Positions 25,251-35,528 of a stretch of DNA of 45,241 nt are shown here, one piece after another (position 1 is the first letter of the stretch; the number at the start of each line of letters is the position of its first letter). The position numbers were made by a program, and so were the translations under genes. Source of the stretch: Flavobacterium chryseum (lineage in GTDB: Bacteria; Bacteroidota; Bacteroidia; Flavobacteriales; Flavobacteriaceae); assembly GCF_004362015.1 (NCBI RefSeq), contig NZ_SNWW01000016.1:1-45241 (forward strand), written 5' to 3'. The notes under the pieces are model-generated. The model worked only from the letters and a program-made list of their open reading frames with translations. It was not told the origin of the DNA and did not search any database.

Positions 25251-28200
25251 TAGTTGTAAGTTCTTCTATTTGTATATTTAAATTAGACAGTATAAAATCG
25301 ATTTTTGCAAATACTTTTAGCATGCTCGACAAAAACTCTTTCAATGATCCGTCCTTATCTGTATTGAATTTTAATTCGATGAAACTTTTAAATAAATCAT
25401 TAAAAAGCAATGCTGTTCGCACAATTTGTTCTTCAGAAGTTTTAAGTGTCTTTGCATCCTGACATCTTAAAATAGTGTAAAACAAGGATGTATTTAGCGA
25501 TATAAGTGTTTGTACAGCGGAAATCTGATTTAAATTTTGCAGTCTGATGGCAGCGGCAACAACTGTGGATATAAAATTGAAATATTCCTGCGTGAACAAT
25601 TCAGGTACTTTAGCATTTGACTTACCGTTGATGTAACTTTCAAGGTTTTTTTGAACTTCGGCAAATCTGTTTTCAGTTTCAGAAATTAAGTTAATTGTGT
25701 CCTTATTGAATTTATTTAAAACGGAAGTTTCTTTTAAACTGGAAGTGGTTCCAATTGAATTTTTTACAAATAAATCAGCATTGTCAAGACATGTATTTAC
25801 TTCGGCTTCTTTCCTAATCTCAATTAATCTTGGGCCATCGGTTACTGAGCCACATTTGCCTTCGGCTATTAATGAAACGGAAATAGAAGATTCATTAAAT
25901 AAAGCAGTTGGTCTTGTTATTGAGTCTTTTTTATCCGTTTTTACTATTTCCTTATTAATTTCCCAAATGTAAGTTTCGGCATTTTGGGAATTGTTGTTTA
26001 AGGTCAGCATTCCCGTTGGATCTATAACAAATGTAAAACTGGCAGTAGGCAGATCTAAAAGTGTAATAGAAAGATTGGATGGTTTGCCGTCTATCAAAAT
26101 GGTTACGCTTGTGACAGCCGGCGCTACAATGGACGGATTAAACCTAAATTGTCCTCCTTTTAATGCTACAACTCCTTCTCCGGAAATAATTGCTCCTTTT
26201 ATATTTGGTTCAAGGGTTAGGGGCACTGCTTTATCATTTCTACAAAAAGATATGTTATTAAGTAATCTGTTGTATATCAGTACTTTTGGGTCTTCAATTT
26301 CAAAACTTACAGGCTGAGTGATTTGAAAACCGCAGTTGCCATTGTCTGCACTAAGAGTAACATCAAATGTGAATTTTTTTTGTGATTCACTATTATACTT
26401 GTAGATGTGTTTTATTTCTGTTTTTTCATCTGTAACAGGTTCGCTTTTGTCGCCAAAATTCCAGGTATATTTATTACCGGCAAGATTTTCTCCGGTTACG
26501 GTAAAAGTAACTTCGGTTTCGCTAATTCCTGAGGGTTGTGAAGGAACAGCAACAAAATCAAATATTGGTTTTTCAAAGATGGTTATGGCACATTTAGTAT
26601 CAAAATTATTAACTGTAAATGTTATTGTTTGGCCTATTAACTCTTTGCTGACTAAATTTGGATCAAACACAAGAACTCCAAGTTCATTTACCGTTACCCC
26701 ACCGTTTTGATCGGGTCTAACATTAGCTTTTATAAAACCTCCCGCTGGAGATACTTTAAAAGGCAGAGGAGGTGTTTTGCTGTCAAAACAAATTTTATCT
26801 ACAGGTAAAGTAAGACCTATATTATTTTCGTCGCAACATAAATACGGTATTGAAAAATCAGCAACAATTGGATTTAAAATGGGTATTCCTTCAGCAAATT
26901 TCTCGAAGTCACCGGTTAAAGATAGTCTGCGGCTTTTATAATAAGGTGTTTTTTCTTCCAGATATATCATTATAAATGTACCTCCCGGAATTACGCCTGC
27001 TTTATGCTCGTAACCATGGTTTTTGTTGAGGTAATATTTGGTGAAATTTTGAATGGTTTTATCCAGTTCATTAGCATTTACTGCCAGGATCATTATATTA
27101 AATCCGAGTCCGTTTTCTAATCTAATTTGTTGAATAGCTTTTAATGCTTCTTTGTAATTGCGTCCCTGGTGTCCTTCAATTCTGTAAAAATCGCTATCAA
27201 GATGAATTTCGAGCGGTTTTTTAGTATTCAATAAATCATCATGGTAACTAACATTGTTTTTTTCTAACCCTAAAATTGTTTTATCAAAATCCCAGGTCTT
27301 AATAAGCAAATCGTTTACATTATTGTAAAAAGGAATGGCTTTTTTGCCCAATTTACCCATTTGCAAAGACGGCGTAATTTTTATAACATCATATAATGGA
27401 TTGTAGTTTTCTAATAATTGTGCACTTCGCAGAATAAGACTGTACACTCTTTGTCTGGATGTGTTTTCGCCGTAGCATATTTTTATTTCATCTGCTGTTG
27501 CGTCTTTTTCCTTTTTTTCTGAATCTTTAACAGGAGCGTCATCAGCTGCAAGACAGTCATTGCAAGTGCTACCGTTTTCTCCTGTAAGTAAAGGCGATTT
27601 GTAAAAAGCATGACGGAATTCATAACAAGGCTCGGTTTTTATTAGTTCGCCCAGCATTAAATGTTTTGGAAAAGCATTAATATCAGGAGAACAATAATTA
27701 TCATCTATAGTAAGCAGCAGTGCTTTGGTTTCGTTGTACGTATCAATAAGGTCGTTAAGCAGATCATAGAGGTATTGAAAATCCTGAGGAAGTACCGGGT
27801 CTCCTTCAAAATTAAATAGTTCGGTTATCTTTTTTTGAATAGCATCTAAAACAAGTGGCATATTTAAGCCTGTCAGCAGCTTATTGTAGCCATCCTGTAA
27901 ATTCTTAACAACATTGTTTTTGAAAATCCCTTTGGTAAAGGTTTGTTTTATGGCATCAAGATGTACAAAATCATCGGGTTTTAGTACAATTCGGTTTGAT
28001 TTTAGGTCCGGTAAATTATAGTATAAATTAGAATAATTGATTTTGCCAATCATGCTGTCATGATTCATTATTTGTGTGGCAACGGCTTTGCTGACAATTA
28101 AAACTTTAAAATTGCCCACAATTTCCAATCCCTGATTGTCGCATGAAAGACTTACGCAAAGGTCAGATTCTTTTTCATAAGACTCCAGATATAAAACAAT

Positions 28201-28680
28201 TACGGCATCTTTCAACTCAAATTCTGTATTTGCGGTAAATTCTAATAAAGCAAAATTGGGGTCTTTTTCTTTTTTTTGCTCTTCTTTTGTCAAGAGTTCA
28301 AAAAGAGGTAATTGCTTGTTTGCCCCATCATAAAAAAAAGGTTTGTAAGCCGCTTTTGTATTATCATAAATTTTACAATGCGTATAGGTTTTGGAGTCAA
28401 AATCAATTTTTTTATTTCCCAATATATTTGCCTGATATAATTTAAAAAGATCACCATCAGTAGTTACACCAGTTCCTTGTGTTATTGAAATGTTTTTTTG
28501 ATCCTCATTATAAGCAGCATAAAATCCGCAAACTATACCAACGCCACTCAGGTAAATGCGGGATAGGCGATCCTGATCGTCAAAAAAATCTACTACCTCA
28601 TTAAGGTTTCCTTCTGTAAGTACCTGATTCTTTGTGAATCGGCGGTATTGTGTTGTTATTGTTGAAAGTTTTGCTGACAT
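25234..28680 (-). CDS. eCIS-associated PKD-domain protein in the tail-fibre position
   Basis: The protein has 1148 residues and no signal peptide. The start (YRRFTKNQVLTEGNLNEVVD, then RLSRIYLSGVGIVCGF) is a module I associate with a conserved protein of Bacteroidota eCIS clusters. Residues ~720-815 form a PKD-like domain (YTWNFGDKSEPV...KHIYKYN) and a second Ig/PKD-like segment lies at ~880-950 (ASFTFVIDPTGML, AETYIWEINKEIV). The C-terminal ~180 residues are helical. In Afp/PVC clusters the fibre gene (Afp13) sits between baseplate and tape measure, which is this gene's location, so a fibre or baseplate-periphery role is plausible. PKD domains often mediate surface or polysaccharide binding. 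Confidence 0.7.
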   Translation of the reverse strand: MSAKLSTITTQYRRFTKNQVLTEGNLNEVVDFFDDQDRLSRIYLSGVGIVCGFYAAYNEDQKNISITQGTGVTTDGDLFKLYQANILGNKKIDFDSKTYTHCKIYDNTKAAYKPFFYDGANKQLPLFELLTKEEQKKEKDPNFALLEFTANTEFELKDAVIVLYLESYEKESDLCVSLSCDNQGLEIVGNFKVLIVSKAVATQIMNHDSMIGKINYSNLYYNLPDLKSNRIVLKPDDFVHLDAIKQTFTKGIFKNNVVKNLQDGYNKLLTGLNMPLVLDAIQKKITELFNFEGDPVLPQDFQYLYDLLNDLIDTYNETKALLLTIDDNYCSPDINAFPKHLMLGELIKTEPCYEFRHAFYKSPLLTGENGSTCNDCLAADDAPVKDSEKKEKDATADEIKICYGENTSRQRVYSLILRSAQLLENYNPLYDVIKITPSLQMGKLGKKAIPFYNNVNDLLIKTWDFDKTILGLEKNNVSYHDDLLNTKKPLEIHLDSDFYRIEGHQGRNYKEALKAIQQIRLENGLGFNIMILAVNANELDKTIQNFTKYYLNKNHGYEHKAGVIPGGTFIMIYLEEKTPYYKSRRLSLTGDFEKFAEGIPILNPIVADFSIPYLCCDENNIGLTLPVDKICFDSKTPPLPFKVSPAGGFIKANVRPDQNGGVTVNELGVLVFDPNLVSKELIGQTITFTVNNFDTKCAITIFEKPIFDFVAVPSQPSGISETEVTFTVTGENLAGNKYTWNFGDKSEPVTDEKTEIKHIYKYNSESQKKFTFDVTLSADNGNCGFQITQPVSFEIEDPKVLIYNRLLNNISFCRNDKAVPLTLEPNIKGAIISGEGVVALKGGQFRFNPSIVAPAVTSVTILIDGKPSNLSITLLDLPTASFTFVIDPTGMLTLNNNSQNAETYIWEINKEIVKTDKKDSITRPTALFNESSISVSLIAEGKCGSVTDGPRLIEIRKEAEVNTCLDNADLFVKNSIGTTSSLKETSVLNKFNKDTINLISETENRFAEVQKNLESYINGKSNAKVPELFTQEYFNFISTVVAAAIRLQNLNQISAVQTLISLNTSLFYTILRCQDAKTLKTSEEQIVRTALLFNDLFKSFIELKFNTDKDGSLKEFLSSMLKVFAKIDFILSNLNIQIEELTTSAKFK

Positions 28681-28691
28681 GAGAATAGTTT

Positions 28692-31394
28692 TTATAGTGA
28701 TCCTAAATTCGTTTTTCCTAGTATAATTTTATCTGACAATCGCTCGTTTTCATCACTGCAATCAAACAGTCGTCCGGTTGGGTAAACATTGTCCAGAACG
28801 GTTAGCGCCTTAATAAAGCTGATTAATTGTGGTTCCGGCTGCTCTTGATTCAAATCAGTTTTGGCGAATAAGTAGTCTTTATATGTTTTTTCAAATTGAA
28901 CAAGCTGGTTTTCTGCGGGGTCTTTTACATCTTTTTCCCTATATCCAATCCAGCATATTTTTGCCAGAACGTGTGCCGGCAATTCTTCCTTAATTATTTT
29001 TTCTATATAATTTCTAAAATCGGTATTGGCAAATCGCAATGTATATCCGGGCAGCACAACACTCACACGGTAGGAGTAGGGATCTATTGGTTCGCAATTA
29101 TCGCATTCATCGGCGCAAATAGGCATGAAAGTATCTGGATTTACTGTTGTCAGATTTACATCCGGACGGAGCATCATATGTTCTATCAAAAACATTCCTT
29201 CCTCGGTAAAATCTTCTTTCATAAATTGAATCAATTCCAGAATCGATTTTTCTAAATCCGGCAAATTAGTATAGTATTCAAATCTGCGGGCAATAATACG
29301 GTTTGGGTTTTTCTTGTCTTTGATTGCAGGATTTATAATGTCATAAGAATATTTCCCGGCATCTGACTTTTGAATTAAAATATTGTCAATAATGGATAAA
29401 TCTGTTATTATGCCGTTTTTAAAAGCCTCTTTTATTTTATATTCCCGAGTCTGAATAATTTGCAATACGGCAAAATAAAGCTCCTTATTTGCTGCGGAAG
29501 TATCGAAGTATTCTGCTGTTGAAGAAAGTACAATCTCATTATGAGTGTCTACAATACGCCATCTGTAGACAGATTGATTGTCTGTATCAATAAAATTGTA
29601 CATCTGGACAAACGAATTAGAAAGGTTCCTGCGACTGTAATCTTTAATACCAATAAGTCTGGAAATCCTTTTTTCGGCTCCTGAAACATTATTGGTATTC
29701 CATAAATTGGCAATGGGCTGTTTGTAATAATCAAAAGCATTGCCGCGCTCTTTGCTTACTACTTTATAATCTTTCAAAAAATTTTCTTTGTCGCGCAATA
29801 CTACCTGATCTGTAGTGTTGCCATAAATGGTTTTGTTAACAAATACGTATTCCGAAAAATTTTCGGCAAAACGTGACAGGAGATGGTCTAAAATTTTATT
29901 TCTTCGTTCAATATAATTGTCCTGTTGGTCAAAAAGCAGTGCTGTAATAGTTTCATCGTCGTAATCTTCATATTTGTCTACAATGTCATTAGCACCTTCA
30001 ATATCTTGAACGACTTGAGTAAAAAGAGTTCGGGACAAATTTCCGCTTACAGAAAGCAATTCGCTTACTTTACCTAATTGTTTAAAATAACTTCCTAATA
30101 TCTGATCAAAAAATAAAAGATATCCTTTTAATTGTTTTGCTTTAGATTTACGTTCAATAGATGCTCTGGAAGGAAGTCCCACTTCGCCAATTCCATAGGT
30201 TTCAGGAAAATCATTTTGTATGGTTGTATAAATATCAGTGTTAAGATATTCGCCATTTGGTATTTCTAATTCTTTATTCTGGCTGGCGTTGGTTGTCGCT
30301 TTATCTTTTTCGGCCTTGATGGCGTCTAAATAAATTTTTACCTGAGCCTGATTGATATTGAGGGGCAATAATCCTTTGTTGTAATTGAAAACACTTTTAG
30401 CACAAACAACAGGTTTTTGGTATTCTGAAAGGCAAATAAGCCATTTGTTTTCCAGGTCATCACCGCCACAATTTCCCAAAGAAATATCTTTAATTAGCAG
30501 TACATCGGGAACCGACATTATTATTCTCATAATATCTGAGAGACGCACTTCGTTTCTCAAATCGGCCGTAAGCAATTCTTTTGTATCAATAAAACCATTC
30601 TCTAAACTTGGACCATCAAAAATTTCCAAAGTCGAATATCCTTTGTCAATCATTTGTTTTAGGGAATAAAAATTGACCGTTGTCGATAAGTAATTTTCCA
30701 GAGCAGTAATGACATTTGCATGAACCAGTTCTTCATCGGCTTCAGTATCTACTTCAATATCTGCACATATTTTTATGGGATAGTCTACCACTTTTTTTAT
30801 ATCAACAAGATCTTCGCAAAGGTTTCTGTTTGCATGATACTGCTTTCTTATTTTTTCTTTAACGATCTCTATTTCCGCAGGTTTTGAGCTTTCAAAATCT
30901 ACATAAAGATCATATAAGCCATTGAGCCCGAAAGATTTTCTTAAATTGTCTGATAGATTTTCATAATCCTTAATATCATAAGAAAGTTTATCTTTTTTGC
31001 AATCTACATACACTGTTTTTTCATGTTTTGCGAGCCAGCAATTTCTAACTCCTTCTATGTCTATAAATAGTTTTCGGTAATCATTTTGCGTGACCGGACT
31101 TGATGACAATACATCTGAGGCTTTAAAAAACTGTTTAGGAATACCTTTAGTGCTGTCATTAGATTCTAATATATTTTCTATAGGGAGATTAAGTCTCATG
31201 CCAAGATCAGAAATGGCGTAGCAAAGCATCTCCAGCATCGTAATACCCGGATCATGCTCATTAAAATCTGTCCAAAATTTACTGCCAAAAGACTCGATAT
31301 ATTCGATTCCTTTTTTTCTTAAATAAAAGAAATCCAAATCGTCCTCGGTTGCTGATTTTTTAGGAATGGTGATATGTTGGTTTAGTATCGACAT
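28692..31394 (-). CDS. eCIS baseplate wedge protein, Afp12-like
   Basis: The protein has 900 residues. Its N-terminus (YIESFGSKFWTDFNEHDPGI, then TMLEMLCYAISDLGMRLNLP) is the signature of the larger baseplate-J/gp6-family wedge in eCIS. A Cys cluster (CADECDNCEP) lies near residue 780. It forms the baseplate wedge with the protein encoded by the preceding gene. Start is at 31394, overlapping the preceding gene stop by 13 bp. Confidence 0.85.
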   Translation of the reverse strand: MSILNQHITIPKKSATEDDLDFFYLRKKGIEYIESFGSKFWTDFNEHDPGITMLEMLCYAISDLGMRLNLPIENILESNDSTKGIPKQFFKASDVLSSSPVTQNDYRKLFIDIEGVRNCWLAKHEKTVYVDCKKDKLSYDIKDYENLSDNLRKSFGLNGLYDLYVDFESSKPAEIEIVKEKIRKQYHANRNLCEDLVDIKKVVDYPIKICADIEVDTEADEELVHANVITALENYLSTTVNFYSLKQMIDKGYSTLEIFDGPSLENGFIDTKELLTADLRNEVRLSDIMRIIMSVPDVLLIKDISLGNCGGDDLENKWLICLSEYQKPVVCAKSVFNYNKGLLPLNINQAQVKIYLDAIKAEKDKATTNASQNKELEIPNGEYLNTDIYTTIQNDFPETYGIGEVGLPSRASIERKSKAKQLKGYLLFFDQILGSYFKQLGKVSELLSVSGNLSRTLFTQVVQDIEGANDIVDKYEDYDDETITALLFDQQDNYIERRNKILDHLLSRFAENFSEYVFVNKTIYGNTTDQVVLRDKENFLKDYKVVSKERGNAFDYYKQPIANLWNTNNVSGAEKRISRLIGIKDYSRRNLSNSFVQMYNFIDTDNQSVYRWRIVDTHNEIVLSSTAEYFDTSAANKELYFAVLQIIQTREYKIKEAFKNGIITDLSIIDNILIQKSDAGKYSYDIINPAIKDKKNPNRIIARRFEYYTNLPDLEKSILELIQFMKEDFTEEGMFLIEHMMLRPDVNLTTVNPDTFMPICADECDNCEPIDPYSYRVSVVLPGYTLRFANTDFRNYIEKIIKEELPAHVLAKICWIGYREKDVKDPAENQLVQFEKTYKDYLFAKTDLNQEQPEPQLISFIKALTVLDNVYPTGRLFDCSDENERLSDKIILGKTNLGSL

Positions 31395-34300
31395 TTTTCA
31401 GGTTCTTCAGTAGTTTGTGGTTTACAAGTTATTATGTTGGTACCGATAATGTGGTTTTTAACAGAGACTAAAATGTTTTTTGGGCTTGATGGTGACAGTG
31501 TGGTTAAAAAGTCTAAAAGATGTACATTGGCCTTGTTGTTTTCTGTATCTTCTAATAGTTTGGGATGTTCCTTATCTGTTTTTTTATCGATATATATTGC
31601 CATTTCAAGCGTAGATAAAAAATCTACATAATGTAAATTTTCGATATATTCTATAACAATACTTCGTTGCAGTTCTACTCCAAATATGATTTGCTTAGAA
31701 GTATCAAAAGCCCAAGGAGATAAAAATTTTATAAGATCTTCATTGAGCTGTTTTTTATAAAAATTCTCATCGTATTGCGGATAAAACTTTACATCCAATT
31801 TTATTATAACTTTTTCATAATCAGGATTAATTGCTTTTGCAGACACTTGCATTGAGTTTTTAGAATTAATAAAATTCTCTATGCTGTTCAAAGTGGCTGT
31901 GCTTACTCTTGGCTCATAAATATCGAATACATTTTTGTCTACGATATCCGGAATTACTACCAGCGTTACTTTTCCCGGAGATAAAAACGAAGTATTAGTA
32001 CCCGAAATAAAAGTATGGTTAAGGCATTTTACTCTAAAAACATTTGGAAATTCCTGCAAAATAAGATGCTCATAATCCCAAAGCGTTATAGCCCTGTTTT
32101 TGTGGCGCAAGCGTTCACTTACACGCAGATAATAGGAGGGATCAGACTCTAATGGTTTTCCTGAAAATGAATTAAAAGGCTGGTCAATATTTTTAATTTG
32201 CGGAACCCTGGTAATTAATTTAGATATTGTTTTCGGAGGCAATGTGCTGTCTAAATGAGATAAATTATTGTTATTGTCAAAAAATTCGGCGGTAACAACC
32301 TGAGTTTTTACATCGATAACTTTACAAACAGCATCATAATCTTTGTGCATTTTTGCTTTTATCCAAATTGTATTGGCTGGAAACAGTGTATTGTCATTAG
32401 ATGCCTGCTTTGGAATACTAAATTTTATGATACCCGATTTTAAAAAGTTATCGATACCATTTGCCAAAATATCCTTATCAAGATTTTTCCAATAATTATA
32501 ACATAATATGTACCATTCTACTTTTTGCTTTCCTGTAAAAGTGGGAACGCTGGTATTTTCGCTTCCTTCTAATATTTGAAATAATAATGAAATCTGCTGT
32601 AATATTTCGGCATCCTGAAGGCCTACATAAAATTCGCCTCCATTGCAATAATCCGGAACCAAACAATTAGTAATTGGCGTGGCAGTATCTAAAATTTCTT
32701 TATTGATGGCTTGTTGTTTCAAATACGAATGTTCTTCACGCTGACCAAAAGGAGCTTCATGAAACAATTTTATTCGGTTAGACTCGTAGGCAGTAAAATC
32801 AATAGTTTCCTCAGCAGAATAATTCAGGCTTATGCTTTCTACAACCGGAGTGTAAGGCTCATTTGGAATAGGCGTTGATGGAGTTGTAGCCACATTCATT
32901 ATTGCCAGAGTATAAACCTTTGGAAATAACGAATGTAAAAACGATTGATTTAATGTTAATCGTATCGGACCGCTTTTGTCAATCGCATAGGTGTTCCCTT
33001 TTACATTGATATTAGATTCAAATACTTTATCACTATCAGGATCATCAAATAAATTAACAGCTGTATTTTGATTCTCCCAAACTTCTTTGTTTAAAACAGA
33101 TAATGTTGCTTTAAAATAGTCTTTTGTAACAATTGGACCGTTTAGATTTATTGCAATTGAATCGTTAGTTTCTAAAGCAATTTTTGATTCTGAATCTGTT
33201 TTTTTTGTAATTCCATCTTCGGGCTGGTTGGCCTTCATTTTGGCTTCAATGTTACCTTTGATGAAAATGGCATCAATAAAAATCTTTTTACTTATTGTTT
33301 CAAGAAAACTTTTTTTGTAGGCAGCATAATGAGTTTCAAATGATAATGGAGTGTTTTTCCACTTGATGTTAATATCAGCCTCTGTCCATTTTTTAGAAAA
33401 GATTTCAGGATAATTTATTATAAACGAGCTGTTTTTTTCAGGTTGAGCTGTAAAAGGATAGAAGGGCTTTGCAGCATTAAGTAAACCGTTATCACTCTCT
33501 AACAATAAAGATTTCACATCCTTAACCTCAACTTTTGCGGTAATACTGGTGATTGCTTTTGTCACTAAAGTTCTAAAAAGATTATGCCCTTTAGGATCTT
33601 GCGTATTGATTAAAAATCGAATTACAGGAAGTTCTGTAGAGAAAAATTCACCTAAAACTTTCTGGTCGTAGTTAACAATTGCCGGGTCATCCTTTGGTAT
33701 CTGAAAAACCAATCTTAATTTGTTGCCGCCAATACTTGAAGATTGACTTCCATTCTTAAAAGCAATGGCTGTGCTAAGTTTAAAATTTCCAATCCATCCT
33801 TTTTTTCCACTATATAGAATGCTGATGTTTTCCAAAAGATCATCTACATTAAATGGATTTTGAAAAGTTAAATTTCCATCAAAAGTAATTGTGATGTCAA
33901 TATTTCTATCACCTTCCTTAAGATTAAATAATTCTGAAGCTATTGCAAAACCTAATTTGGCATCGCTTAATTCCGGATACTTCTTTTCATTGGATGTATA
34001 TCCAAAAGGAAACCAATATGGAGCGTCTTCTTTTAAGGGTTCACCTTTTCCATCCAGAGAATTTGCAATTTCACTGTATTTTATTTCGCCCAAATCAACG
34101 TCATTATACACACTTTTTAAGTAAGCTATATTGGCTTTATTGGCAATAAATTCTTCGGTGGTTTTGTATATTAATTTTTTTCCATCGGGATCTTTTCCGG
34201 CATCAAGTTCGGTATTTACGGCAATTTTTTCTTCGGCAATTTTTTTTGCCAGCTCAAAAATGATATTGACCTTATCCGCTTTTGCGGGAAGTTTTTTGAT

Positions 34301-34759
34301 TTGCAGTATGTCTTTGTAAAAAAAATCTAAATGCTTTTTCGTAATAAGATTAAGTTTGTTTTGGGATAATTCCAATAATTTCAGGAAACACACAAACAAT
34401 GTCATGTGAGGAGTAAGGTCCTGATTTATATTAGCATTAGATAATGTTTTGGTAATATTTTCTTTTAAAACAGCATATTCTTTATCTGTTCTTTTCGGTA
34501 TGCCATCCGGAAGATTATCTTTTGAAAAGCCGAAATAGCTAAAAAATTCCTGCCAATCGCCTTCTGGGGTTTTATCGTTATCAATGTCGAAAAAGTTGAC
34601 TTCTTTTGCAAAATTATAAGCAAATAGCAGCCAGTCCTCAATAGTAAAATCATGAAGTTTTAGGTTGCCCGGCTCTAGTGCTTCACTAAAGCGTTCTTCC
34701 TGGTTGACTCCATTTCTTTTAAAAATAACATTGTCTATTTGGCTGCTGTTGGTACTCAT
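31382..34759 (-). CDS. eCIS baseplate J-like wedge protein, Afp11-like
   Basis: The protein has 1125 residues. The C-terminal half has the gp6/baseplate-J hallmark SERLRHKNRAITLWDYEHLI followed by FPNVFRVKCLNH and later KVIIKLDVKFYPQYD. The N-terminal half includes WQEFFSYFGFSKDNLP and a helical segment (ITKKHLDFFYKDIL) seen in eCIS homologues. It lies 13 bp after the gp25 gene and overlaps the next wedge gene. Gene order gp25, J-type wedge, second wedge matches Afp9-11-12 except for the PAAR position. Confidence 0.9.
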   Translation of the reverse strand: MSTNSSQIDNVIFKRNGVNQEERFSEALEPGNLKLHDFTIEDWLLFAYNFAKEVNFFDIDNDKTPEGDWQEFFSYFGFSKDNLPDGIPKRTDKEYAVLKENITKTLSNANINQDLTPHMTLFVCFLKLLELSQNKLNLITKKHLDFFYKDILQIKKLPAKADKVNIIFELAKKIAEEKIAVNTELDAGKDPDGKKLIYKTTEEFIANKANIAYLKSVYNDVDLGEIKYSEIANSLDGKGEPLKEDAPYWFPFGYTSNEKKYPELSDAKLGFAIASELFNLKEGDRNIDITITFDGNLTFQNPFNVDDLLENISILYSGKKGWIGNFKLSTAIAFKNGSQSSSIGGNKLRLVFQIPKDDPAIVNYDQKVLGEFFSTELPVIRFLINTQDPKGHNLFRTLVTKAITSITAKVEVKDVKSLLLESDNGLLNAAKPFYPFTAQPEKNSSFIINYPEIFSKKWTEADINIKWKNTPLSFETHYAAYKKSFLETISKKIFIDAIFIKGNIEAKMKANQPEDGITKKTDSESKIALETNDSIAINLNGPIVTKDYFKATLSVLNKEVWENQNTAVNLFDDPDSDKVFESNINVKGNTYAIDKSGPIRLTLNQSFLHSLFPKVYTLAIMNVATTPSTPIPNEPYTPVVESISLNYSAEETIDFTAYESNRIKLFHEAPFGQREEHSYLKQQAINKEILDTATPITNCLVPDYCNGGEFYVGLQDAEILQQISLLFQILEGSENTSVPTFTGKQKVEWYILCYNYWKNLDKDILANGIDNFLKSGIIKFSIPKQASNDNTLFPANTIWIKAKMHKDYDAVCKVIDVKTQVVTAEFFDNNNNLSHLDSTLPPKTISKLITRVPQIKNIDQPFNSFSGKPLESDPSYYLRVSERLRHKNRAITLWDYEHLILQEFPNVFRVKCLNHTFISGTNTSFLSPGKVTLVVIPDIVDKNVFDIYEPRVSTATLNSIENFINSKNSMQVSAKAINPDYEKVIIKLDVKFYPQYDENFYKKQLNEDLIKFLSPWAFDTSKQIIFGVELQRSIVIEYIENLHYVDFLSTLEMAIYIDKKTDKEHPKLLEDTENNKANVHLLDFLTTLSPSSPKNILVSVKNHIIGTNIITCKPQTTEEPEKCRY

Positions 34760-34772
34760 AGCTTATAAGCTT

Positions 34773-35183
34773 TTAAATATTAGTGCCTTCTCCTTTGTAA
34801 TATGGATAAACAAGATTGCTTCTTGAGTTTGTACTTCTTATTCTGTAATCGATTATGACCAATAATTCACCTTCTAAATCATCACCCTGTGTTATGTCAA
34901 TTTTTTCAACATCAATTCGTGGTTCGAAATATAAAATTGCCGTTTTTATTAGTTCTGAAACATAAGTTTTTAATGTTCTGTCTAATGTTTCAAAAAGTAA
35001 TTCATCCATATTGCATCCGTATCTGGGCAGCATAATGCGCTCGCCGATTTTGGTAGAAAGCAATATCTCCAAACTGCTTTTAATATCTGCCTCGTCAGAT
35101 GTCATGACGACTGCTTTATTGTTCTTTTTAAACTCTGGCGGAAAACTCCATCCAGTACCTAAAAAATCTTTTTTATTTTCCAT
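34773..35183 (-). CDS. GPW/gp25-family baseplate protein (Afp9-like)
   Basis: The protein has 136 residues from the ATG at 35183 (MENKKDFLGTGWSFPPEFK). A longer frame from 35210 would overlap the PAAR gene and adds nothing family-like, so the inner start is preferred; it lies 2 bp after the PAAR stop. Family motifs are DIKSSLEILLSTKIGERIML, PRYGCNMDELLFE and FEPRIDVEKIDI. gp25-type proteins staple the wedge to the hub and help trigger sheath contraction. Confidence 0.9.
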   Translation of the reverse strand: MENKKDFLGTGWSFPPEFKKNNKAVVMTSDEADIKSSLEILLSTKIGERIMLPRYGCNMDELLFETLDRTLKTYVSELIKTAILYFEPRIDVEKIDITQGDDLEGELLVIIDYRIRSTNSRSNLVYPYYKGEGTNI

Positions 35184-35185
35184 AA

Positions 35186-35476
35186 TCAACCTATTAAAAC
35201 AGTTGGACATCCTATTATAATTGTTCCGCCATGCGCGGTTGAATCTCCCATTCTTGCGGCTGGTTTTCCTCCAATCAGCACTGTACCTGAACCCGCTATA
35301 ATACTATCCGGAGGCCCGGTGCAAACGATCATATCTCCCAGGCAGGCTGCCGGTTGACCGCCTATCAGTACTGTAGGTGCGCCTGGTGGCAATATTGGCC
35401 CGCCTACATGAGGTACAGTTGCGGTTACCATTGGACAAACATGCATATCATTGATTCTTGCGGCTGGTGCTCCCAT
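35186..35476 (-). CDS. PAAR-motif spike tip protein (Afp10-like)
   Basis: The protein has 96 residues. Repeated PAAR-type turns are visible (GAPAARINDMH, GAPTVLIGGQPAACLGD, SGTVLIGGKPAARMGD, STAHGGTIIIGCPTVLIG), with His and Cys residues that would bind the tip zinc. It caps the VgrG-like spike and sharpens it for membrane piercing. Here it precedes gp25, while in Afp it follows it. Confidence 0.95.
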   Translation of the reverse strand: MGAPAARINDMHVCPMVTATVPHVGGPILPPGAPTVLIGGQPAACLGDMIVCTGPPDSIIAGSGTVLIGGKPAARMGDSTAHGGTIIIGCPTVLIG

Positions 35477-35528
35477 AATTATTATTTTTATTTAAGAGTT
35501 TTAAGAACTGAAACTAATGGAGGATAAA

